A DNA stretch of 64,000 bases. Source: JBBREP01 sp038202885 (GTDB lineage Bacteria > Actinomycetota > Acidimicrobiia > IMCC26256 > PALSA-610). A model generated the notes under the pieces. The model was not told the DNA's origin. It did not search any database and saw only the letters and a program-made list of their open reading frames with translations. The stretch's first letter is position 1. Each line of letters opens with the position of its first letter. A program made the translations under genes and the position numbers. The DNA lies in NCBI GenBank assembly GCA_038202885.1, contig JBBREP010000001.1, positions 62,001-126,000 of the forward strand, read 5' to 3'. Shown piece after piece: positions 1 through 8,066 of this stretch.

Positions 1-443
1 AACAAGGCGAGATCGTTGCGGTCGCTGTGCACCGGGTCGTAGCTCGGGTGGCGGTGGATCGCGGCAACGCTGACGACCGTCCCACCTGTCGCGAGCTTGT
101 CGGTGTTGACGACGACCTTCAGGTTCGCCGCGTCTTCTTTGACGCCATTGCGCAGGTCGCGGTACGTGCAGTGGCCGGCCGTGATGACCAGCGTCGAGGT
201 GAGGACCGACCCGCCGCACTCGAACGCGTCGTTTCTGTCGTTCGTGTTGCGGGTGTCGAGGATCGCCGCCTGGAACGGCACCTTGCTGAGCGGTATCGCG
301 CCACCGTTGACGATGAAGGGCGTCACGGATGTGTGTGTGCCCGAGGTGGCGCCCGAGGGCGTCACCGTCGCGCTGGCCGAGACCGAGCCGAGGCACAGCA
401 CGACTGCGGTCAGCACCCCACCCAACCGGATTGTGCGAGACAT
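1..443 (-). CDS. secreted trypsin-like serine protease (S1 family), 3' end outside window
   Basis: Translation from the ATG at 443 gives 147 codons that run off the left edge. Residues 1-25 form a signal peptide: MSRTIR, then a hydrophobic stretch ending SVSASA. The mature part has PFIVNGG, a chymotrypsin-like IVGG-type N-terminus, then ECGGSVL, the catalytic histidine motif VITAGHC (H91) and the catalytic aspartate in NDLAL (D144). The serine (GDSGG) half would lie to the left of the window. The spacing of these motifs matches the trypsin fold. It probably acts outside the cell or at the envelope, with unknown substrate. It lies 46 bp downstream of the phosphatase gene on the same strand. 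Confidence 0.85.
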   Translation of the reverse strand, partial: MSRTIRLGGVLTAVVLCLGSVSASATVTPSGATSGTHTSVTPFIVNGGAIPLSKVPFQAAILDTRNTNDRNDAFECGGSVLTSTLVITAGHCTYRDLRNGVKEDAANLKVVVNTDKLATGGTVVSVAAIHRHPSYDPVHSDRNDLAL

Positions 444-489
444 GTTCAGCTCTATCGACGTGTGCGGAGGGAGTCTTGCACGATTTCGG

Positions 490-1125
490 TCAGTCCGTGA
501 CGGTGTCTGCGGCGGATATCTCATGAGCATCGCAAAGCGCGGTGAGTGTGTCGCGCGCGAGCAACCGAGCGCTGGCGGGGTCGTAGTCGACCCAGATACC
601 GCCGACATTGCGCAGCACCGTGGCGGTCGCGTGCCCGGCGCGGGCTGTCGCGGCCCGGGCCAACCCGCCGTGGGTGACCACCAGGAGTAATCCGGGTGCC
701 ATGGCAGCGTGGAGGCGAGCGAGCGCGGCATCGAAGCGGGCGAGGAGCGTGGCCGTGTCCTCGCCCCCGACGGGTGCGTCGATGCGGCCGTGTCGCAACG
801 CCTCGAATTCGTTGGGCCATTCGCGCTCGATCTCGTCGCGGGTACGCCCTTGCCACTCGCCCCCGTTGCGCTCGCGTAAGCCGGCATCGGTCACGACCGG
901 GCCGAGGTCGAGCGCACTCGCGATGATCTCGGCCGTTGCTCGGGCCCGGGCCAACGGTGAGGACGCCACGCCCACGAACCCATGGCCAGCCGCGGCGAGC
1001 TGACGGGCCCGGCGCTGCGCCTGGTCGATCCCCACAGCACTGAGTTCGACGTCCAGCCAGCCCTGCCAGCGGGCCTCGGCGTTCCACGCCGTCTCGCCGT
1101 GGCGGAGCAACAGCAGGGGGCGCAT
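490..1125 (-). CDS. histidine phosphatase / phosphoglycerate mutase family protein
   Basis: This 211-residue protein starts MRPLLLLRHGETAWN. The RHGE motif at residues 8-11 carries the phospho-accepting histidine of the histidine phosphatase superfamily. Later come LRERNGGEWQG and the second catalytic histidine in VVTHGG. The length fits the cofactor-dependent phosphoglycerate mutase-like phosphatases (CobC/GpmB-like). The ATG at 1125 is chosen because it directly precedes the conserved RHGE; a longer frame upstream would overlap the promoter of the divergent thiolase gene. The substrate cannot be read from the sequence: sugar phosphates, alpha-ribazole phosphate and nucleotides are all known in this family. 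Confidence 0.85.
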   Translation of the reverse strand: MRPLLLLRHGETAWNAEARWQGWLDVELSAVGIDQAQRRARQLAAAGHGFVGVASSPLARARATAEIIASALDLGPVVTDAGLRERNGGEWQGRTRDEIEREWPNEFEALRHGRIDAPVGGEDTATLLARFDAALARLHAAMAPGLLLVVTHGGLARAATARAGHATATVLRNVGGIWVDYDPASARLLARDTLTALCDAHEISAADTVTD

Positions 1126-1253
1126 CCCTCGCAGTTCACCAGGTGCGGGCCCGAGCCCGGGAACCTGGTGCCGGGCAGGGCCCGTGGCGATTTCTTGACC
1201 GAGCGGTCTATCCTCGGGTATCTCGCTGTAGAGGCCCACCGAAGGAGCCCACC

Positions 1254-2417
1254 ATGCCCAGTGCCGTGATCGTCGATGCTGTTCGCACACCGCTCGGACG
1301 TCGCAACGGAGGCCTCGCCGGCACCCACCCGGTTGACCTGGCCGCCCATGTGCTCAAGTCGCTGGTCGATCGCACCGGTATCGATCCGGCCCTGATCGAA
1401 GACGTCATCATGGGCTGTGTCATGCAAGTGGGTGAGCAGGCCGTCAACATCGCTCGCAACTCGGCGCTCGCCGCCGGACTGCCCGACACCACACCCGGCA
1501 CCACCGTCGACCGTCAATGCGGCAGCTCCCAGCAGTCGGCGCATTTCGCGGCCCAGGGCGTGATTGCAGGCGCGTACGACGTTGTCATCGCCGCCGGCGT
1601 CGAGAACATGTCGCGTGTGCCGATGGGCGCGAGCTTCGCCAAAGGTGAATACGGCATTCCGTTCAGCGAGTTGCTCACGCAGCACTACCCGAACCTCGTG
1701 CCGCAAGGAATCTCGGCCGAGATGATCTCGGAGAAGTGGAGCATCAGCCGCGAACAGAATGACGCGTTCGCGCTGCAGTCGCATCAGCGTGCTTCTCGCG
1801 CGCGTGATGAGGGCCGTTTCGACCGCGAGATCGTGCCCGTCATCGTGCATGGCGAACAAGGTGAGCAACTCGTGTCGATCGACGAGGGGATCCGCCCCGA
1901 CAGCTCGCTTGAGACCTTGGCCCGGCTCAAGCCCGCGTTCAAGCCCGACGGTGTGATTACCGCAGGCAACTCCTCGCAGATCACCGACGGCGCGGCCGCG
2001 ATGCTGATCATGGAGGAGGAGACGGCGAAGCGTCTTGGGCTCACACCGCGCGCTCGGTTCCACACGTTCGCGCTCGCTGGCGCCGACCCGGTGCTCATGC
2101 TCACGGCCCCGATCCCGGCGACGTCGAAAGTGCTCGAGCGTGCGGGAATGACCATCGACCAGATGGACATCATCGAGATCAACGAGGCGTTCGCGCCGGT
2201 CGTGCTCGCATGGGCCGCCGAGCACAACCCCGACATGGCGAAGGTGAACCCCAACGGTGGTGCCATCGCACTCGGTCACCCGCTGGGGTGCTCGGGTGCG
2301 CGCCTCATGGCGACGCTCCTGTGCGAGTTGGAACGGACCGGTGGCCGCTTCGGCCTCCAGACGATGTGCGAAGGCGGCGGTATGGCCAACGCCACCATCA
2401 TCGAGCGCTTGGGGTAA
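1254..2417 (+). CDS. acetyl-CoA acetyltransferase (thiolase)
   Basis: A 387-residue thiolase, the usual length for the family. The nucleophilic cysteine is C89 in DRQCGSSQQ, the histidine is in ALGHPLGCSG (H342), and the second cysteine is C372 in MCEGGGMAN. It starts at the ATG at 1254 with AAGGAG 6 bases upstream (1242-1247). Thiolases catalyse reversible condensation or cleavage of 3-ketoacyl-CoA. Whether this one is biosynthetic or a beta-oxidation enzyme is not decided by the motifs. It is divergent from the phosphatase gene and is followed after 7 bp by a small membrane protein gene. Confidence 0.93.
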   Translation: MPSAVIVDAVRTPLGRRNGGLAGTHPVDLAAHVLKSLVDRTGIDPALIEDVIMGCVMQVGEQAVNIARNSALAAGLPDTTPGTTVDRQCGSSQQSAHFAAQGVIAGAYDVVIAAGVENMSRVPMGASFAKGEYGIPFSELLTQHYPNLVPQGISAEMISEKWSISREQNDAFALQSHQRASRARDEGRFDREIVPVIVHGEQGEQLVSIDEGIRPDSSLETLARLKPAFKPDGVITAGNSSQITDGAAAMLIMEEETAKRLGLTPRARFHTFALAGADPVLMLTAPIPATSKVLERAGMTIDQMDIIEINEAFAPVVLAWAAEHNPDMAKVNPNGGAIALGHPLGCSGARLMATLLCELERTGGRFGLQTMCEGGGMANATIIERLG

Positions 2418-2424
2418 TTCCGAG

Positions 2425-2682
2425 GTGTTCGTCGTCAAGGTCGTGCTGGCTGGCATCGTGGTACTGGTGCTGTATCTCGTCGGCGCTGGTTTCGTTCGCA
2501 GCTTCGCCGAGGGCCAGCCTGATCCCGCCGACGACGACGTTGCGCTGTCCGATGTCGACCTGCGGTATCGCTGCATCGTGTGCGGTGCGGAGGTCGTGAT
2601 GTATGCCGCGCCCGACGGCGAACTGCCGATGCCGCCGCGACATTGTGCCGAACGCATGGCGCTCATCAGTCCAGTGAGCTGA
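2425..2682 (+). CDS. small membrane-anchored putative zinc-binding protein
   Basis: An 85-residue protein from a GTG at 2425, 7 bp after the thiolase stop. Residues 5-24 form one hydrophobic segment (VVLAGIVVLVLYLVGAGF). The soluble C-terminus has RCIVCG and, about 18 residues later, PRHC, a CxxC...HC arrangement suited to one zinc ion. No function is recognised. Close spacing suggests co-transcription with the thiolase. An in-frame GTG at 2443 is a less likely start because it would cut into the membrane segment. The stop codon lies inside the first copy of a 29-bp tandem duplication. Confidence 0.6.
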   Translation: MFVVKVVLAGIVVLVLYLVGAGFVRSFAEGQPDPADDDVALSDVDLRYRCIVCGAEVVMYAAPDGELPMPPRHCAERMALISPVS

Positions 2683-2729
2683 CCCAGCTGGCCTGGGGCC
2701 CAGTGAGCTGACCCAGCTGGCCTGGGGCC
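2672..2729. repeat. perfect 29-bp tandem duplication
   Basis: Two identical, directly abutting 29-bp units lie at 2672-2700 and 2701-2729, beginning cagtgagctgacccagctgg. The first unit contains the TGA stop of the small zinc-protein gene, so the second copy is a non-coding echo of its 3' end. A tandem duplication by slippage or unequal exchange fits; no transposon features accompany it. Confidence 0.9.
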
Positions 2730-2831
2730 AGCGGCCGCCAGCGGCTTGTCCACAGGCTGCGATGTTTTCCCCAACCTGTGGACGACGCTGTGCAAATTAC
2801 AGGGGTGTCGTTTCCGAAGGAGCCCTCGTCC

Positions 2832-2885
2832 CGCGGTCTGATTGCGCTGGACGGCGCTACACGCCGCGTGGTGCAGAGGAAAACC
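2832..2885 (+). repeat. dispersed 54-nt hairpin element, copy 1
   Basis: This 54-nt segment recurs at 37555-37608 with only three mismatches. It folds as a nested hairpin: outer stem GCGCT/GGTGC (with G-U pairs), inner stem CGGCG/CGCCG around the loop CTACA. In the other copy the outer stem is GCACC/GGTGC, so two of the three differences convert wobble pairs to Watson-Crick pairs. It sits in the convergent gap between the zinc-protein gene and crgA. Family and function are unknown; it could be a structured RNA, a REP-like element or a processing/termination element. Confidence 0.8.
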
Positions 2886-2900
2886 GGTTGGGGCGGTTTT
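2880..2900 (+). terminator. hairpin terminator with T run between convergent genes
   Basis: AAAACCG, loop GTTGGGG, CGGTTTT is a perfect 7-bp stem whose 3' arm ends in four T on the plus strand and whose 5' arm gives four T on the minus strand. It abuts the 54-nt repeat element and lies between the end of the thiolase operon and the end of crgA (2912), so it could serve both directions. Confidence 0.5.
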
Positions 2901-2911
2901 GGGGCGCGGGG

Positions 2912-3148
2912 TTAGCGGTAGTTGGCGGCGAGGGTGAAGCCGAAGACGACCCAGAACAGGCCGAGGAACAGGTAGCGGTTCTCGGGCTGGGGCCCCGGCA
3001 GCAGGTTCAGGTAGTTCAAGACGATCATGAACAGCCCGGTGAGAAACGACGTGCCCATCAGCACGGGAATCCAGAAGGGGCTTTCCTTTTCGGCCTTGGG
3101 TTTGGGCGGCGTATAGCGGCCGCTTGTCGCTGCTCCCTTGGTCGCCAC
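2912..3148 (-). CDS. crgA: cell division protein CrgA
   Basis: A 78-residue protein with a basic N-terminus, SGRYTPP, then KESPFWIPVLMG leading into transmembrane segment 1 (about 26-46), a short NLLPGPQPEN loop and transmembrane segment 2 (about 58-74) ending ANYR. The SP-W entry, the P-N loop and the C-terminal GF-A pattern are typical of CrgA, an actinobacterial septum protein that recruits FtsI and other division proteins in mycobacteria. The GTG at 3148 is chosen because longer frames would run into the start of the divergent trpG gene. CrgA beside trpG and pknB is the same arrangement as in mycobacteria. Confidence 0.9.
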   Translation of the reverse strand: MATKGAATSGRYTPPKPKAEKESPFWIPVLMGTSFLTGLFMIVLNYLNLLPGPQPENRYLFLGLFWVVFGFTLAANYR

Positions 3149-3200
3149 GCCCGCGAATCTACCCGCGGCGCGTGAGCTCGGCGCGGGTACCGTCCTCGGC

Positions 3201-3797
3201 GTGGTCCGGGTCCTCGTCATCGACAACTACGACAGCTTCGTCTACAACCTCGTGCAGTACCTCGGTGAGCTCGGCGCCGAACCCGTGGTGTACCGCAACG
3301 ATGCCCTCGACGTGGCCGGGCTCCGAGCCTGCGCACCCGACGCCGTGCTCGTGTCGCCGGGGCCAGGACGACCCGAAGACGCCGGTGTGTCGACCGACGC
3401 CATTCGCGCGTTCGGCGAAGCGGGTATCCCGGTGCTCGGCGTGTGCCTCGGCCATCAGTGCATCGGCCAGCTCTACGGCGCCACGGTGACGCGCGCGCTG
3501 GCGGTGATGCACGGCAAGACCTCGCAGATCACGCATTCGGGCGAAGGTGTGTTCTGCGACATCGACAGTCCCTTTACCGCCACGCGCTATCACTCGCTCG
3601 TGGTGGATCGCTCGACGGTGCACGCGCCGCTCGAGATCACCGCGGAGTCCGAAGACGGCCTCGTGATGGGGTTACGCCATCGCGAGCTACCGATCGAAGG
3701 CGTGCAGTTTCATCCCGAGTCGATCCTCACCGATGCTGGCCACCACCTGTTGCGCAATTTCCTCAGCGCTGCGGCAGGCTCACGCGCCCGCGGTTGA
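3201..3797 (+). CDS. trpG: glutamine amidotransferase subunit of anthranilate / aminodeoxychorismate synthase
   Basis: A 198-residue class I glutamine amidotransferase. It begins VVRVLVIDNYDSFVYNLVQY, the typical N-terminus. The nucleophile is C82 in GVCLGHQ and the rest of the triad is H171 and E173 in QFHPES; SPGPGRPEDAG is also present. It releases ammonia from glutamine for the partner synthase (TrpE or PabB), which is not in the window, so a role in tryptophan or folate synthesis cannot be separated. The GTG at 3201 directly precedes the conserved N-terminus. Its last 35 bp overlap the end of convergent mutY. Confidence 0.93.
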   Translation: MVRVLVIDNYDSFVYNLVQYLGELGAEPVVYRNDALDVAGLRACAPDAVLVSPGPGRPEDAGVSTDAIRAFGEAGIPVLGVCLGHQCIGQLYGATVTRALAVMHGKTSQITHSGEGVFCDIDSPFTATRYHSLVVDRSTVHAPLEITAESEDGLVMGLRHRELPIEGVQFHPESILTDAGHHLLRNFLSAAAGSRARG

Positions 3798-4569
3798 CGC
3801 GAGCGAGGCCATCGGTCACGAGTGACGCGACCGCGTCGGCGTCGAGTTCGGAACATTTCACCGAGGGTTCGGCGCGCAAGCGCGCGAGCACTGCGCCGCG
3901 CCGTTCGCGCATCGAACCGCGGTACGGCGGCTGCCGCCGCGGTCGTTCACCGTCGAGTTCCCCTTGGGTCGCGCAACGCGGTTGCAATGGGCATGCGGTG
4001 CATGCCGGGTCGCGCGGGGTGCACACGAGCGCGCCGAGATCCATCAGCGCGAGCAATCGGGTGCGACCTTGCAGCGGCGCGGCAATGTCGATGGCCTCGC
4101 GCTCAGCGGCGCGATCCGACAGCGTGGTGCCCGCGAGTCGTTGCACCACTCGGCGGATGTTGACGTCGACACCGATGGCGTCGGCCGCGTCGTCGGCTTG
4201 CGCGGCAAGCGCACCCGCGGTGTAGCGGCCAACACCCGGCAACGTCTGGTAGTCGTCCGGCCAGCCGCGTTCGTGCACGACGACGGCTGTTTCCCAGAGG
4301 CGACGCGCTCGCCGGGGATAGCCCAGCCGACCCCATTTCGCGATGACTGCACCAGGCCCCGCGGCTGCCGCGGCGCCCACGTTCGCAAACGCGGCCATGA
4401 ATGTCGGCCACGCGGTCGCGACGCGGGCCACTTGGGTCTGCGCGAGCATCACTTCCGACACGAGCACGGCCCAGCGATCGCGCGTCGTGCGCCACGCCAG
4501 GTCGTGGCGGCCGTGCGCGGTGTACCAGTCGCCGAGTGGGCAGGTCGATCGCGGCGCAGCGGCGCTCAC
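3763..4569 (-). CDS. mutY: A/G-specific adenine DNA glycosylase MutY
   Basis: A 268-residue MutY-type DNA repair enzyme that removes adenine opposite 8-oxoguanine. Visible features are the catalytic glutamate in SEVMLAQTQV (E39), the helix-hairpin-helix LPGVGRYTAGAL (110-121), the catalytic aspartate in VDVNIRR (D135) and an iron-sulfur cluster loop with C183, C190, C193 and C199. The C-terminal 8-oxoG recognition domain is reduced to about 70 residues, shorter than in the E. coli enzyme. The GTG start overlaps the pknB stop as GTGA, so it is the last gene of the cell-wall signalling operon, probably translationally coupled. Confidence 0.92.
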   Translation of the reverse strand: MSAAAPRSTCPLGDWYTAHGRHDLAWRTTRDRWAVLVSEVMLAQTQVARVATAWPTFMAAFANVGAAAAAGPGAVIAKWGRLGYPRRARRLWETAVVVHERGWPDDYQTLPGVGRYTAGALAAQADDAADAIGVDVNIRRVVQRLAGTTLSDRAAEREAIDIAAPLQGRTRLLALMDLGALVCTPRDPACTACPLQPRCATQGELDGERPRRQPPYRGSMRERRGAVLARLRAEPSVKCSELDADAVASLVTDGLARVNRGRVSLPQR

Positions 4570-6506
4570 GTCGTGGTGGTCGTCCCGCCGGTCGTGGTCG
4601 GCGTCGTCGTCGTGCTGTTGGGTTGCTTGCCCACGGTGATCTCGACCGTGCTGTGCGGATCAACGAGCGTGTTAGCCGTTGGGTTCTGCGAGATGACGAT
4701 CCCGACGTTGTTCGGATCGACGACGCGTTTCACCTTGCACGACAGCCCCCTGATGGTCAGCGTCGGGCACGCCGAACTCTCGCTCTGGCCGGTCACATCC
4801 GGAACGCTGACCTTGGCCGGCCCCATCGACACGATGATCTTGATCGGAGTCGTTGGGGGCACGCTCGCGTTGGCGGCGGGCTCGGTACGGATGACTTGAT
4901 GGATCGGCACGGTGTCGCTCGACTCGAGCACCTTGGAGAACGTCTTGAATCCCTTTGCCAGCAGGTCGCGCACGGCATCGTCGTAGAGCTTGCCGCTCTC
5001 GTCGGGCACCGCGACCGCCTTCGGCCCGTCCGAGATGATGAGTACCACCGGGGTGTTCGGACCCACGACGGTGTCACGGGGCGGATCGGTGCCCATCACC
5101 GCATCCTTGGGCACGTCCGACGTGCCGCCCGCGCGCGTTTGCGGGTCGGCGGCGAGGCCCTTCTGGGTGAGCAACGCCTGAGCGTCGGCCAGCGACTGAC
5201 CGGTGAGATCCGGTACCGCGATACCCGAGACCACGAGGGTGACGGTCGAGCCTTTGTCGACGGGCGTGTGCGCGTCGGGGGATTGCGAGATGACCTGCCC
5301 GGGCGGAAAATTGCCGTCGTTGATCTTGTAGGTGACGTCGCCGACCTTGAAGCCTTTGGCTTGCAACAAGGTGCGGGCGTCTTGTTCGGTCTTGTGGGCG
5401 ACATCGGGTGGCTTGACCTGCGCCTGACTCGTGCCCGACTGGCGACGCGTCACCAAGAGGATGATCGCCACCACAAGGGCGAGGGCGAGGACGGTGAGGA
5501 TCGCGGCAAGCGTGCGTCCGAATGTGCTGCGCGGCGCGACGTACTCGGCGGTCGGGTGGCGGTCGACCTGCGGCTGCAGCATCGTCGTTTCGCCTGCGGC
5601 ACCGAACGCTGCCGCGGCGCCCGCCGCGGCAACGGGCGTGACCAGCGCAGTGATCGGACCGGCGGCGGGCGCGCGGCCGCGCTGCACTCGCAGCAGGTCG
5701 TCGCGCAGATCCGCAGCGGTCTGGTAACGCTGATTCGGGTCTTTCGCCATCGCCGTCGCAACGACGTGTTCGAGATCGGCACTGATCGCCGGATTACGGC
5801 GGCTCGGTTGTACCGGTTCTTCGCGCACGTGCTTGTACGCGACGGCAACGGGTGAGTCGCCGCTGAAGGGCGGGACGCCGGTGAGCATCTCGTAGAGCAC
5901 GACGCCGAGCGAATAAAGGTCGCTGCGCGAATCGACCGGCAGGCCCTGTGCCTGTTCGGGCGAGAAGTAGGTGGCGGTGCCCATGACCGAACCGGTCTGG
6001 GTGAGCGCATCGCTCGTACCCGCGCGCGCGATACCGAAGTCGGCAACCTTCACCGCACCGGCTGCGGTGACGAGCACGTTGCCGGGCTTGATGTCGCGGT
6101 GCACGACGCCATTGCTGTGCGCGTCGTCGAGGGCCAAGGCGATCGCAGCGGCGATGTTGATCGCCGTCTGGGGGTCGATCGGACCAGTGCTGCGGATCAT
6201 GTCGCGCAGCGACCGACCCTCGACGTACTCCATCACGATGAAGTACGTGCCCTTTTCCTGACCCCAGTCGTAGATCGAGACGATGTTGGGATGGTTGAGC
6301 GCCGCGGCCGACTGGGCCTCGCGCCGGAAACGCTCCACGAACGAGGGTTCGCGCGCGTATTCCGGGAAGAGCACCTTCAGCGCGACGCGTCGATCGAGCG
6401 ACTGGTCGTGCGCGAGGAAGACCTCGGCCATACCGCCGCGCGCGATCGACTGCTCGATCACATATCGATTTCCGAAGACTTGACCCACAGCTGACATGCC
6501 GGGCAC
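4566..6506 (-). CDS. pknB: Ser/Thr protein kinase PknB with four PASTA domains
   Basis: A 646-residue membrane kinase. The kinase domain (about 13-275) shows the glycine loop ARGGMAEVF, the ATP lysine K44, the catalytic loop HRDIKPGN (D138), DFG at 156-158 and a threonine-rich activation loop ahead of SPEQA. A transmembrane helix lies at 332-353. Four extracellular PASTA repeats follow (about 364-428, 429-494, 497-563 and 565-627), which in PknB bind muropeptides and lipid II, then a Thr-rich tail. It starts at GTG 6506 or at ATG 6497, three codons in; neither ribosome site is decisive. The neighbouring phosphatase PstP is its expected antagonist. There is no pknA beside it. Confidence 0.95.
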   Translation of the reverse strand: MPGMSAVGQVFGNRYVIEQSIARGGMAEVFLAHDQSLDRRVALKVLFPEYAREPSFVERFRREAQSAAALNHPNIVSIYDWGQEKGTYFIVMEYVEGRSLRDMIRSTGPIDPQTAINIAAAIALALDDAHSNGVVHRDIKPGNVLVTAAGAVKVADFGIARAGTSDALTQTGSVMGTATYFSPEQAQGLPVDSRSDLYSLGVVLYEMLTGVPPFSGDSPVAVAYKHVREEPVQPSRRNPAISADLEHVVATAMAKDPNQRYQTAADLRDDLLRVQRGRAPAAGPITALVTPVAAAGAAAAFGAAGETTMLQPQVDRHPTAEYVAPRSTFGRTLAAILTVLALALVVAIILLVTRRQSGTSQAQVKPPDVAHKTEQDARTLLQAKGFKVGDVTYKINDGNFPPGQVISQSPDAHTPVDKGSTVTLVVSGIAVPDLTGQSLADAQALLTQKGLAADPQTRAGGTSDVPKDAVMGTDPPRDTVVGPNTPVVLIISDGPKAVAVPDESGKLYDDAVRDLLAKGFKTFSKVLESSDTVPIHQVIRTEPAANASVPPTTPIKIIVSMGPAKVSVPDVTGQSESSACPTLTIRGLSCKVKRVVDPNNVGIVISQNPTANTLVDPHSTVEITVGKQPNSTTTTPTTTGGTTTTT

Positions 6507-6599
6507 GAACCCTACCTTGGACCTTTGGCGCCGAAGTTGCGCTCCACCGAGCGCGGCACGTTGCTCACGACGATCTCGACCTCGGACGGCCCGGGCGCG

Positions 6600-8066
6600 T
6601 TACGCACCGGGCCGCAGCAAGGTTGTGAAGATGTCGCGTGCGATCGGCGCCGCGATCGCACCACCGGTGACCTCGCTGTTGGCGTTGCCGCCGTGCTCCA
6701 CGAGCACCGCGATCACGTACTGCGGATCGTTGGCTGGCGCGAACCCCACGAACCAGGCGTGCGGTTTCTCGCCGACAACGTTCTCAGCCGTACCGGTCTT
6801 CCCGGCCACCGGGATCCCGGCGATCTGCGCCGCGGTGCCGGTGCCATGTTGGACAACTCCGATCATCATGTCGGTCAACGTTGCGGCAGTCGTCGGGGGC
6901 ATCACGGTGCGCCACGTGACGGTGTCCGCCCGCTTCGCCACCGTGTGGCGACTGTCGGAGTTTTCGATCTGTTGCATGACATGGGGCACCAAGATGCGGC
7001 CGCCGGTTGCCACGGCCTCGGCGGCGAGCGCCATCTCGAGCGGCGTCGCGGCGATGTCCTGCTGCCCGATGGCGTCGAGCATGAAGGCCGGCTGGTTGTG
7101 CGCGAACGTTCCGTTGTTCGGGTCGGGACCCTTGCTTGCGACCAAACCCGGGCTGAGGTCGAGTGGTGGTGCGTCGGTGCCGAATCCGAATCGTCGTGCG
7201 CCTGACGTGAGGGTGTCGCCGAGCTCGAAACCGATCTTGGCGAAGGTGGTATTGCACGAGTGCCGGAAGCTGTCGGTGAGGTTGCCGCCGCATAGTTCGC
7301 GGCCGAAGTTTGTGAGCTGGCGGTTGTTCGTTTGAGGTAGGGCTATCTCGCGCAATACCGGGAAGAATGGTTGGAGTGCGGTGACGATTCCGGCGTCGAG
7401 TGCAGTCGCGGCCGTCACGATCTTGAAGGTGGAACCCGGCGGGTACAGCTCGCGATAGGCGCGGGCGAGCATCGGGTTCGTGGCGTTGAGCGTCGACAGC
7501 GTGAACGCGCGGCGAGCGTCGGCGGTGGTATGGGTTGCAAGCGAGTTCGGGTCGAACGTGGGGTTCGAGTACAGCGCCACGACGCCGCCCGTCTTGGCAT
7601 CGAGTACCACCACTGAGCCGCGCCGTCCTGCTAGCGCGTTCGCCGCCGCTCCTTGAGCGCGAGAGTCGATCGTGAGTCGCACGTTCTGGGTGGCGTCGGA
7701 GTGCAGGATCGAGTCGACGGTGGCGACGTGGTGTCCGAGCAACGTCGAGTTGTAGTAGCGCTCGACGCCGCTTGAGCCGTAGAGCAACGACTGGAATCCG
7801 GTGACCTGCGCGTAGAGCCCCTGTTGCGGGTAGACGCGCAGGTACTTCAGTTCGTCGCTGACTCGCTTCGAGTAGGCCACGACCATGCCGTCGGCAGTGA
7901 TGATCTCGCCGCGCGCGTGCACGAAATCGTGCCTGCTCACGCGAAAGTTTGCGGGATCGGCGTTGAGCGTGTCTGACCGAGCGAGCTGCACGTAGGTGAG
8001 CTGGCCGACCAGTGCGAGCATGAGCACCACGAGACCGATGCCGACGCGCCGAATGGGTCCGTTCAC
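6600..8066 (-). CDS. pbpA: penicillin-binding protein (class B transpeptidase) PbpA
   Basis: A 488-residue class B PBP with an N-terminal anchor helix (8-28), a short linker domain and the transpeptidase domain. The active-site motifs are STFK (nucleophile S212), SCN (270-272) and KTG (423-425, in VAGKTGTAE). It crosslinks peptidoglycan outside the membrane. It overlaps rodA by four bases (GTGA), consistent with the pairing of a SEDS glycosyltransferase with a class B PBP in one synthase. It precedes pknB by 93 bp. The length and gene order match mycobacterial PbpA. Confidence 0.94.
   Translation of the reverse strand: MNGPIRRVGIGLVVLMLALVGQLTYVQLARSDTLNADPANFRVSRHDFVHARGEIITADGMVVAYSKRVSDELKYLRVYPQQGLYAQVTGFQSLLYGSSGVERYYNSTLLGHHVATVDSILHSDATQNVRLTIDSRAQGAAANALAGRRGSVVVLDAKTGGVVALYSNPTFDPNSLATHTTADARRAFTLSTLNATNPMLARAYRELYPPGSTFKIVTAATALDAGIVTALQPFFPVLREIALPQTNNRQLTNFGRELCGGNLTDSFRHSCNTTFAKIGFELGDTLTSGARRFGFGTDAPPLDLSPGLVASKGPDPNNGTFAHNQPAFMLDAIGQQDIAATPLEMALAAEAVATGGRILVPHVMQQIENSDSRHTVAKRADTVTWRTVMPPTTAATLTDMMIGVVQHGTGTAAQIAGIPVAGKTGTAENVVGEKPHAWFVGFAPANDPQYVIAVLVEHGGNANSEVTGGAIAAPIARDIFTTLLRPGA

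Noticed and set aside
2832..2885. A short coding peptide in the 54-nt element (both copies read RSDC-GRRYTP-GAEEN)
   Set aside because: The frame is open in both copies but lacks a start codon and ribosome site, and the differences favour base pairing rather than synonymous change.
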